Under the pieces are notes generated by a model, which was given only the letters and a program-made list of their open reading frames with translations, was not told where the DNA came from and did not search any database. A DNA stretch of 64,000 bases. Origin: Mnemiopsis leidyi (Eukaryota; Ctenophora; Tentaculata; Lobata; Bolinopsidae). The translations under genes were made by a program, and so were the position numbers. Shown here one piece after another: positions 29,801 to 41,800 of the stretch; positions within the stretch are counted from its first letter, which is position 1; each line of letters starts with the position of its first letter. Location of the stretch: the NCBI GenBank assembly GCA_000226015.1, contig JH154390.1, positions 264,837 through 328,836 on the forward strand. The letters run 5' to 3'.

Positions 29801-32800
29801 CCAGACACGCAGTCTGGTGACTGGCCGGCTTGTTATAGCCGGGGATCATGCCCCGGCCTGCTCAGCACACTCTGCTGCATGGGAGGTGCACCACCCAGTC
29901 GTTGAACCAGTACTTTTCATAAAGGCCAATTGAAAAATCCAAATTGTGATTAGTGAATAATCTCAGAAATATCAAATAATTTACTATCTACAATCTCCAA
30001 GACAGCTACACAGTTGTTAGGGATAAAGGGATTGAACCCCGAATAAAATTGGAACGAAACGACACCCCTGTAACTGTAATGTGTAAAGTAGAGTAGTGAG
30101 TAGGGACATAAGGACTTGTTTCTGTAATGATGACCTACCGTCTGTCAAGATTTCCATTTGTCTGAGGCTGTCGTCAATCAGGTTATTTTCCTTTGCTGAT
30201 GCCTCAGTTCGTGTTTCTTTTCTTTCCCAGTCAGACTGCTAAACGAACGCCTAAACAAAATTCTTAGAAACTGTCACTGTTGCATTAAAAGACAAAAGGC
30301 AAATAGCCGAACTGCTGAAATCGATACGCTAGAGAGAGCGTCATTAAATTATACAGTGTTTTTGTAATTTGATCCATCTACTCATACTTTTACAAGTTTA
30401 TAGGCCATAAATATAATAATTCACTTTCTGACGTGCGCTGGATTGGCCTGACTAAGTCATCGCTGGACGAGATAGTAAAAACTGTCGTTGTCCTAACCGT
30501 AAGGCGCAAAGTAATACACAAAAGATTTCCCAAACAGTTAACACACCACTTTTGCTTGCATTGATTAAAAAATTTGCATAGGTGCTTAATTGTTGCTATG
30601 CTGATTTCCAAGATTGTGTATTGCAGTCTGGCGGTTGGGTGTTCGAGTCTTCCTTTATGGCAAAATTTTCGTACAACAAGAAATTTCACATTCCTATCTC
30701 ATAAGTACTCATCAGTACAAATGTGTGTAATAGGAATGATTTAAAACTTTCAATTGTGACATTATTACTATTTTATGACGTCAAGAAGTAGGCCAAAAAG
30801 CAGTTTTTCTCTTCTTTGTCTCATTGTTTGTTATAGGTTAAACGATTTTTAAAATTTTTCTGGTAATTAATCAATACAGTGATACATATAGGGTGGTTTT
30901 ACAATTTGGTAACGCCCCTGTATGTTGTTATCGGGGTACAGTACATACAGGGATCGACCGGGATCCCGGTAAAATCAGCCTATTTTTGGAATCCCGGTCC
31001 CGATCAAAATCGTGAAATTCACCAGGATTTCGACCGGGCTTTTGTGTTGAATGTTGAAATTAAATTTAAATTTGTACTGAATTTGAAATTTGCGTTGACG
31101 ATATCTTGAAGTGAGATAAATCAAAATTTTTTCAAAGAGATGAAAATCACCCGATTGAAAAAAACTTCATACAGAATCAAACTATGATTCAATGTTGGAA
31201 ATCTTTAACGTCAATAGATTAAATTTATTAAGTAGTTCACAGAGGTATGTTAAAAATTTAGAACACTACCATGGACACAGTCAGTCGTCCTAATCATCTG
31301 AGCCCTATTTTTACTATCATCGTAGTTAGAATCTGCTATGAGTATGAGGATACTCATGTCATCTCCCGATTCCTCATCTGGGGTTTCTCTCCAGGCTACT
31401 TGGTAAACGGAAATCCGTAGGCGGAGATTCTAGATTGTTATCCTATTTCAGTGTTCTTGAATTTTATTTCAGAAAAATTCTTATCCACATTGTCTGGTTT
31501 GAGCTGTACTCCGTTGTCAATTTTACCACCTTGAACGCACGTTCACTGGTCACAGAAGATGGCCGGATGGCGGTGGGCAAAGGTTAACTCTGACAAGTTT
31601 ACTAAAGTTTGGAATTTGGATACAATTTGTGGTTTCTCTGCCAAAAGTCAATAGGCTCTACTTTTTCATATACTTTGTTACCTCCTCTCATATCACGTTA
31701 TTAGGAGAACCTGGTTCATCTACGGTATTCCGAAGAAGCTGATTCCAGGCGATCTTCATTGTCCACACTCCACTACACTCACAGACACATCTGTGTCATT
31801 TCCGGGGGTCTAACGCTATCTGCACTTATCCCCAAACCACCCCCCCCCCGGCCCCCCGAATCCCGATTAAACCTCTCCTCAAGTTTTAGATAACAAGTTT
31901 CCTAGCTGCATACGCTTTTTCTTGATTGTAGAAACATGTACATATGCATATATGCAACTTGAATGCANNNNNNNNNNNCAAGTTTTAGATAACAAGTTTC
32001 CTAGCTGCATACGCTTTTTCTTGATTGTAGAAACATGTACATATGCATATATGCAACTTGAATGCAACAGTGGCGCGAATAGGTAGCTCCTGTTAGTCTC
32101 GATGTTCATTTTTTATCAAAGTTCTTCAAATTTCTCTCTTTCAGAGCCCGCTGCAGGTTCAGGCTAGCTTATATGTATTCTAGTCGTGTTAAGGTCGTGT
32201 TAGAAAACTTAAACTACCTGTTCAATTGAATATTCAATTAAAATAATTTAACCCGTGTTTATTACTGAGGTAGTAAGTTGTTTTAATAGAAGAAAGCCCA
32301 TGATGTCATGATCATACCTCAATCAATACTTTTAGTTTTGATATCAGTCAATCACGGCTGATTGGTTCTTGTATTCTTCTAAAATTGTTCATACTAAGTC
32401 TGATTTAAGTTTAAGTGAAATTGGAAATCAAAATTTTTAAAAATTTAGTCAAAAATATTTCAGTCCCAGTCCTGGTTGCAGTCCCGGTCCCGGCCATTTC
32501 TACTAATCCTGTTCCCGGTTTCGGCTGAAAAAAACGATCCCGGCCGATCCTTGAGTACATATGTTGTTGTGGGTGGGCCGAAGAATCAACCAAGTTACAT
32601 GATGTGTATATTCTTAAAGTTATAACTGTTTTTGATTAAATTGAGAAGAATTAAATTACTTAATTCAATGGCCTTGTATAATCAGAACCAAAGTTATGAC
32701 TGTCTTTTAATTAAATTAAAGAGAATTAATGAAGACTCTCCGCACTGCACCTCGATTATTGCATACATGGGTGTTGCCAAATTCAAAAAATCGCCCTTTA

Positions 32801-35800
32801 TAATCAATTGGTATTGTGAAAGCTTAGAACTTAACAATTTCCCCTAGCTTGAAATACATGCCATGCGGTCATCTTATGAAACGATCAACGGATTTTTCGG
32901 CGACTTTACTTAGTGCTACAGTTGGAGCTGTTATGTCACAATGGCAGCGAAAATGTCACTATTTTTTTAAAACATTAAATTTAAGAGACATCTCGTACAC
33001 AACAGCAGAAATACGTAATCATCACCAGGATTAGCTCTGATCTCTAGAGACTATTAGGCCGCGTATCTCTGTCTCCACTACAGAACCTAGAGTAGCAAGC
33101 TAGAAACATTCCTCAAGCTGGTGCATCTGCGTGATTGAAGCTTCTAAGCAGAATGAACTAATCTCACAGCAACGCTCGCTCTCCAGGTGCCGATGATATC
33201 ACAGAAAACTCCGGAATGTCAGCAATGTTGTACTCCATTAGTGTAGTTCGAGAGTTCGGACTGCTGCTGTAGCTCCGTAGTTTGTCTTTGGGTTACTTGA
33301 TACACCAATACTCGCATGATTTGCTCTATTGACTCTGCCCCGCCTTTCTTTGAAACCTAAACTTTTTAATTTCACTCTATCAATACCCAGTACTTCTAGC
33401 ACGCATTGCCACTTGATTATTCCATCCATAGTCGGCACCGGATCAATCGTGTTCTTCTCCAGGACTTATTATCGACCTATTAGCTTCTACAAGACCAATA
33501 ATTAGGTGTAATAAATGCGAGCCTCTAGTCGGTCTCACAGTTGTTTACATGGACTCCTCAGTGACACTCCCCAGCACCAGCTAATTGACTAATTAACCAC
33601 ACCGATCTAGATCGTGCAGAGTTCCAATCCCGGAAGTTGGGTGCAGCTCTCTCATCCCTCCTTCCTGCTTCCCTGTCAACAGGTTGTTTTACCTGATTCA
33701 ACTTCTTTCACTGAGATCATTTCTCGTTTTTCTAGACAACCGATTTTATCGCGATCTAGAAGAAAAATAAAGCTTGATAGTAACTATCTTCTTAGTTTCA
33801 TTATTTTACTTGTTTTATGTCTTATCATTTCTTGTCCTCGCCTGTCGATTAGCTGACTCATCAAACGTTAATCATCAGTAAGCTCACTGTTCGGCTTTTG
33901 AAATGCGAGGCCGGTTATTTCTGCTATTTTAACGGGCTCCAGTAAGGGATAAACGAGAATAAATTACCCGGTTGTTATGTTTTCCCATGTTGTCGAGCCG
34001 TGCGATGATATGTAGCCGTTTCTAATGACAATAGCCATGGTGACCGTTGTCAAGGCCTACTACACTCCACACTCCACTTTTAGTGTAAGCTGCACCGTAA
34101 TATAGCCGCTCCAGCTCTGCAAACATCCGAGTGTTTGCAGAATTCCATGTTGCTGCAGAGAACTGGAGGCTGGTAAAAACTAAAAATAGGACAATCTCTC
34201 ACAGAACAGCAGCCAATGTTTGGGTCTGATCCTGCTCTAGCTGAGTCTTGATCGTCTGATCGGAATTGTGATAACGTCATGGTAAAACAGACGTGTAGCA
34301 TCTCTTATCTCACTGTTTCGAGCGTTGGGTTGCGTCATGCCCGCTCTCCCTGCCTCCTCTGTGTTGTATCTTGTATCGCCGCACTTCTGCTGTTATTTCG
34401 GGTGAAGTATACTAAGTTTCCTTTTACATCACCATAACTATCAGAAGGGAGGTCGGATCTTCATGCTATAGTGGTTGGTTTCCGTGAGAATTTGTTTCAC
34501 TAGTCGAATATACTAATATAGGGAGGTTGTCTATATTAATCATCGTAATTACCAAAGTGTTTTGTTGCAATCGTCCTTGTGCGTGGATAAGTTTTGAGAG
34601 GTTCTGTCTGCTGTGCTGCAAACAAGGTTTTCGGTTGTTTCGTCGAACTCCTTTACATTAGAAAGTGATCAATTTTTGTCGAATTTAAAGAGAACAAAGT
34701 TAAATTTAAGTTACCTCATGCATAGTTCGAACGTGATAACTTTTATTTTACATCTTTATGTCCTTACATTTAACCGTTCCCTTGTCTACATTTCCACTCC
34801 ACTAAATCCAGCTAAACCCATACAAAGATCTCACACTCGACCGGGCGACCACTCCAGTAACTCCAATGATGGAGCAACAAGCATCACTACGATTTTCACA
34901 CCCTATAAAGTCAAGACAGGCCGAACACTTTCTACACTTACACACACACTTGTGAGTAACTTCCTGCCGTGTGACGGATAAGTTCACCATCACTTCCACC
35001 ATCACTTCCTACTTTCTTCCTTAGTCGGCAGCTGTTGTCGTTGTAGCCTCCTTGAACGTCGCACTTTGACGCTTGTTGGACCAGTTTGATTGGTTTGGTT
35101 GTTCGTGGTAATAAGTCAAACTTAGCAGCTTAGCTTCTTAAATTCCGTGGTAAGGTCAAACTTAGCAGCATAGCTTCGTTAATCCCGTGGTAAGGTCAAA
35201 CTTAGCAGCATAGCTTCGTTAATCCCGTGGTAAGGTCAAACTTAGCAGCTTAGCTTTGTTTATCCCGTGGTAAGGTCAAACTTAGCAGCTTAGCTTCGTT
35301 ATAGTCCCCTTAAAACGACCTCTCCTGTCTCTGGCCCTAACTCGAGACAGTATGACCCGAGCCAATAGCTGAACAGTACATACTGCTATACCGGTGTAAA
35401 CTCCGCGTTTCCTCCAACATATGAGAGTAATTATGTAGCTGAGTGGTACACGCTACAGCAAGGTGCCGTGTATCTGTTTACTTAGACTGTCTGCACCGTG
35501 CCGTAATTCCTCACTTCGTTCTACTGCCACCGGCTTGTCGTGTCGTCTACTTTCCTCAGCTGGACTGCGTACAATTTATCGTCGCTAATACTTTCTGTAA
35601 GTGTATATCCTGAGTCTTCCCAGAACATTTATTTTTAATGATTGAACTGTTTTTTCAATCTTTAGTTGGATGTCTTTTTCATTTTTGCGCTAAGTTTCGT
35701 TCCATATTCAACACTTTTTTTCTTGGAAACTCTCATTTTTACTATTTACGTCCAAATTCAATAGAAAATGCCTCCGTGGTCATGCTGCAGATGCACCAGT

Positions 35801-38800
35801 ATGATCTATCAGTAAATTCTAATCGAAACTTTACAAATTTACACTCTACTTTTCACTTGACCAGGAGAATGTAATCACCAGTACTTGGCACACGGCTGCT
35901 AAAATCGGGAACATTACCCAGTACCCTCTCCGAACACTGTTTACATGTAGACATGACTTCATTTCAGCAGGTCACACCTGAAACTGGATATGTTGGCCAG
36001 GCCAGACTCGTCACGCTGAACCATTACCCGAGAAGGTGGGGGGCATTAGGGCGGGCCTGTTTTTAAACTCCAACCGGAGAACTTCCAACCCTCTTCACCT
36101 TACAACGTCACTAAGTTGTGTTCACAAATATAAGTTCGGAGGTGTGTAATTCCCCTGATGAGCTAGGAATATTCACTGTATACCTGTATCGTGCGGCGTG
36201 GTGTCACGGAGCGACAATTTGTCTTGTATCCGTGTAATGGCTGCGTCCTTACACGCGCCTACTTTTCTAGATTTGTTGATAGATGAGGAGGAACACGCCT
36301 AGACCTCATGTTGTAGCTTAGTTAGCACGCCTAGACCTCATGTTGTAGCTTAGTTAGCACGCCTAGACCTGATGTTGTAGCTTTTCCAAACTTAGGTTTA
36401 CCTCCGTCTGCTAAACGAGCCGATGTAGTTAAGTAACCCTCGTAACGCCTCAAACATCTACATCTTACGTACTGAGTCGCTGTCACAGTCCAGTGTGCAC
36501 TAACTTTGACGTTTTACTGCAAAAGAGGGTAGAGAGGAATTAGCTTTCCTTGTTAGTGGAAACTAGCGAATCTAGTGCCGGCACGTTTATTTATGACTCG
36601 ACTTTGCAGCCATCCAGTTTAATAGATTCTCCAAAATACTGGTAGTAAGAATGTGTCGTTGTCTTTTCGATTGTCTGATGTTTTGGTTTATACGTTTAAT
36701 GTTAATTGAATAAATATTGACCCTCATTTAAAGTTTGGGTCATGTAGTAAAATAAAATTTCAGACCGCATATTTATATATTTCTTACGTTTGACGTAAGT
36801 AATTTTTTATTGTTCGCAATAATAACTCGCCAGTCGTTTTGTTTTCCTAAACTGTACGATGTTAACGTTCTGTTGTAAGTCGTTACTCAATGCACATATT
36901 TGCTTTAGATTACACGTCTATCAAGTTTGTCTGTAATGGTTTCCCGCCTGTAATGGTTACCCGCCTGCAGGATGAAAAGATGATGTTCGCGGCACACACA
37001 CGAGAATCACGTGACAAGTGGATCTTCTCTCTGAACAAATGTTGCAGCAGTGACAGTCTAGAATGTGAGTATTTGTTTCCCTTGTCGATCTTTGCTTCAC
37101 CATTCATCCTTCAGAGTTCGGATATGCAATCAATGATTATCAACTAATTTTTTGTCTGAATCATCTCTCACCACTCAAATCATTCTGATTTGTCACTTCA
37201 ATTTCATTGGTAATCCTTCGGGTGAGATTTAATTTCCTCATCAATAACGCGAATTTATCTCGGATCATTCATCGCTGAAATCGCTACACACCTAAATTTT
37301 GCACAACCCAATTGATAAACTCAAAGAATCGAGAAAATCAATTAACGTGATGTATCGAATTTCGTGTTCCTCCTCAAAATTAGTACACGAAAACTTGGAC
37401 CGTTTAACTAATCCAATTATTACACTTCACGTTACGCTTTAGAAAATTTTGATGAGAGTTGTTTAAGTTTGCAAGAGTTCAATGAAGTGATGATGTTTGT
37501 CTTCAAATAATGATCTGGCCACCTTGAAGATGAGGTGTCAAGATACTGATATACATCTCAATCTGCCAAAACTAAACTTGCACGGCCTCCCCACTCTTAC
37601 GCAATCCAATGTACCGCTATAGTCACAGCACAGTTATATACGAGTTAACCCCTGTTTAAAGTTCGCAAAAAACCGTCTCTGGGGTAAGAAAAACGACGCC
37701 AGAAGTGTTGTTCGTTTTATTGGGTGTCAGTCTAGCTACTAACGTTGGAGATGCAGTGTGTGTTGTGTAGCGTGTACGCCGATAAGTTCGGAGCAACTAC
37801 CGGACACTTGACAGGAGAGCCGTCCTCCTCTAGACTTCCCCGCACTTTCCGGAACTGGCTTCAAGTATAGCGCCATTACTGGGCGGACTATTTTCGACTT
37901 AACTTTCTGCTTTGCACTGCTTCGCTGCGGACGATGTTTGATATTTACGATTTAGCGTGGCAGAGTTGCCGTTTTTGCCAACAGATGTTGCTCAGTTATT
38001 GTCGTCCTGATTTTAAACCTGTCAGTATACTGCCCCAATACGGTATTAAAGTTCAAGAACAATTCCCGACATATCGGACATAGTTATTGTGGGAATTGTC
38101 TGTGTGATACGGTGCAACTATCGGGAAATTCCTGAGTCACATGACCCCGATCTGTCCTCACTTAAATATTATCTCCATTATCTGATCTTATCCCAATTCT
38201 TCTCGGCGTTTTCCTTAAATCACTCCTTCAAATCTCGTCCCTATGTGTGTAGCCATAAGCCTGGCACTCTCCAGATATTTGAGGAGTAAAGAAAGTTCTG
38301 TAGTTCAGTTAGAAAAGGGCGTGTTTATGTTGTAGTCAGTGCAAGGGGAGGTTTATAAATATCTAGCTGAGCTGTCACCCAGTTATTAACAGAGCTGGAG
38401 TGGATTACGTAGGAGTTAGAGTACCTACCCAGGCTTCTTCTCTGCTAGATATCTCCCTACTTGAAGTGTCACTTCTATGTACATCTCACCTGCAGCTTTA
38501 CTTTTTGTACTTTCGTTAGTTCCACTTTTTTTGTGTCGGACAGAAATATCTGAAATATGTCCCTGACATCGGCTTATTTGAGTTGCAATTTTTTGGTACT
38601 AAGTAGTGTTTCTTCTATTATAATCCAATTTGAATATTCGGTTCCATTTTTTGTATGTGATTTTTTTCTCAATGCTGTTCCTCTTTATTAAGAAATTGGA
38701 AAAGTGATTAACAACTTGTAAAAGCCCAAAAATCCAAGTTTAGAGGGTCCATAAGGAGAATGGACGACCCCGAAAGTCACATGAGAGGTAAGGGTGAGAA

Positions 38801-41800
38801 CAATACCTTTTGTCTAGGTATCAGGGATGGTGCTTGAAATGAGCATCCGAAGTTTTTCATCCAACCAGTTTTATTCTTCCCTATAATTGGACATTACATA
38901 CTTAGCTTGCTATTGTAGAACTGTCAGTTTGTCCCTCTACCTCCACATGTCTTTGTTTAAAGCAAGACTGGCTTGTTGTTATTGTTGTTAAGCCATGATT
39001 GTGAACAGTTTACAAAGTTGTGTTATTGTTTGTTTGTCGTGTTAGTTTACCTTGTTTACGATATGGAGTACAACTGTATTGAGGTCTTGGCCTCTAAATA
39101 TTGCACCTGTTTAGCCCCTTTCTTCTTCGGGAAGAATCAAAGTGAGATAATTGAAGTGTGTTAAATTGTTCGTCAAAATTGATAAACTTAAAAAACATAA
39201 GCCTTCGACAAAGTTCTGTAAAGATGACGTGTACAAAAATTTGTATTAAGTTGATAAAATTGATGGAACACGAAATTCGATCACGAATTTGTCATCCACT
39301 TGAAATAAGGAAAAATTTTCCGCAGCTTTCAGAAGTAACTCCATGAACGGTAGCACGATAACCCTGAACACAGTTGATAAGATCAGGGATGTCAAGGAAG
39401 AAATATCCTCTGCAGAGTTCAAAGGCTATCTCAGAGAGAAGACACACATGTTTCAGGTAATTACTCCCTAATTAGCCTTCAATTAACTCCACGTAGCTTG
39501 TTAGTTGTTACCCTCTCCTACTACTTACATTCCAATTAATTCTAATTGATCTAATCACGTTTTGACATGACTCTTTTCCATCGCGACCGAAAGCAGCTTT
39601 ATGTTTCAAAAACTCACCGACACGCGCAGTAAATGTAAGAAATGTCCTCCAATTCCAAACTTCCTCAACTTTCAATTTCAATTCTCTAACTTTCACTTTC
39701 ACTTTCAGTGGACGAGACGGTACTGTTTCGTGACGAAACACAGTTTGTACATCACGCTAAGCGAGGAGAACTTAGAGCCACTCTTCGAGATAGTGCTCTC
39801 AACAATCTCCCTAAATCCGGACTCAGGTATAATGCGCTCACTTCGTACCACTACTTTCTTACTTTACGTGTGCTACATCACCGCATTAGTTGTACAGTTT
39901 ACGTTTTCAAATTATATGACCATTTATGGCTTGGTTGGGGGAATTGTGTATCGCTGATTTTCAAATTTCCGTTTTACCGTTCTTGTGGGTTCAACGCCCA
40001 GTTTTTCGCCAAATTAACGCTCTGATACGTGTGATTCCGCGGACAGCTCGCGCCACGATACGGCGATGTCTTTATCACAACTTCCATCCGATACGAACTC
40101 GTGAGAATCAGTGAAACCACCAGAGAATTGAAACTTGTTTTGGTTTCACAGGTCTATTAAAGCTGCTGTTGTCTGAATTATAATCGCTCCAACCAGATTA
40201 CCAGATATCCGCCAAACCCTCACACTTCTTGCCCATCCCTTCCCTTACCCAATGTTTTGTCGCCCCTCCACCCCCCTCCCTAACTAACTCTTACACCGAA
40301 TCTCATCCCCGATTTTTCTCAGAGTTGAAGAAACCGTACGCGTTTCGACTGGTGTCCACACAAATAGCTAGAGAGCTGCTTCTGGCTGCAGAAAGTCAGG
40401 AGGAGTATGATACCTGGTTACTGGCTCTCTCCGGGAAACCTGTTCCTAAGAACATGATCCCACAAAACAAGGTATCTTTACTTCTATCTTGATCTTACAG
40501 TGTGTCAAAGTTTTATGACATTGTTAAACTTTGATAGAATTCGGGTAGTTCATAAAATATTCGAAAATCTGGACTTTTCTTCTGTTAAACTTAATTTATG
40601 CCCAAGCTGACCCACTTAAACCCCAGACTCCAAGAAGCGAGCCCGCTCCTGCCCCGATCCCTGCCTGCAAGATGAAGGATATAGCCCACACGAAGGGACT
40701 GCTATTCAGACTGGTAGACGGAAACTGGATCTGCTCCTGGTGTGCCCGCCACCACAGCAACCTCCTCTTGTACGACTCTGAGAACTCAGCTCTTCCCTTC
40801 AACTCGGTGAAGTTATCTGGAGCTGATATCGCTACCGATCTGGCACACAACATCTACCGCTTCTTAATTACCCCTGTTAATCAGGATAATGTAAGTATTT
40901 GTTGCTAATCCAATTAGTAAATAATTTACTTGCTATTTGTTGCTCAAACGGTTTTTAATTTTTTGTCTCACGTTTTAATTGTGTGTGACAAGTGTAGAGT
41001 GAAAGTATGTAATATCAATTATACCTGATTAGTGCTAATTATTGTGACAAATACCTCGTTAATTCCAACTCACGTCTCCCTCCCTCAGACGCTGACTCTA
41101 GGTACAGAAAGTATAACAGATTTCGAGAGATGGTGCGCTAGTTTCACCATGGCAACGACAATCAGGTCCCGCACCGCTACTGGCTCCTCCTCGACACGTG
41201 GCGACAGTTTCGGTCGGAAGTACGAGAGTTCGGACTATTGCACGACGAGCAGCGCGGAGAGACTGGACAATAGTAACCAGAGTCTCCCCGCTGAGCGGTG
41301 AGTTTTAGTTGAACTGGAACAGTTGGGTCGAGAGAGATCTTGTAGGTTTTGATATGGCGGGTTTGAAACTTTCGTACTTTCTTCGCAATCCTGAACCATG
41401 TTGAAAACGACGGAGAGACATATTTAGTTGTCTGTTGTTTACGCGTGTGGCGGCATCTTACAAATAAAATTCTAAGAATTCGATGTCGATCATTTAGGAT
41501 CCCAATCATTTTTGGCTTCCTCCTGTCATTTTAGGAACATCTTTCTTCGTCAGCTGATTAATTCAAACTATCTGGTTCATTCTGATCTTGTTACCGATAA
41601 CAGTGTGATCTCATCAACACCAAGCTATGACTTCATCTCCATTGATGTTTACAACAAATATTTCATCACGTGTTGTCTCCGTCTGGTATTCGAGGTCTAC
41701 TTATCTCACACTTAATACCCCAACCCGTAGTCAGGTACTCCAGCCTGTAGTCAGGTACTTCAGCCTGTAGTCAGGTACTTCAGCCTGTAGTCAGGTACTT

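Noticed and set aside
34812-34951. Possible extra PH-scaffold exon (KPIQRSHTRPGDHSS...)
   Set aside because: It has fair splice sites, but enters in phase 1 and leaves in phase 0, which fits neither neighbour; the 35560 microexon satisfies the phases without it.
34613-34981. 122-aa open frame
   Set aside because: No ATG-context, domain or coding bias beyond chance; overlaps an equally long frame on the other strand.
35971-36072. PH-start-like frame (GYVGQARLVTLNHYPRRWGAL)
   Set aside because: Acceptor is plausible, but there is no good donor before the stop and it is not needed for the frame.
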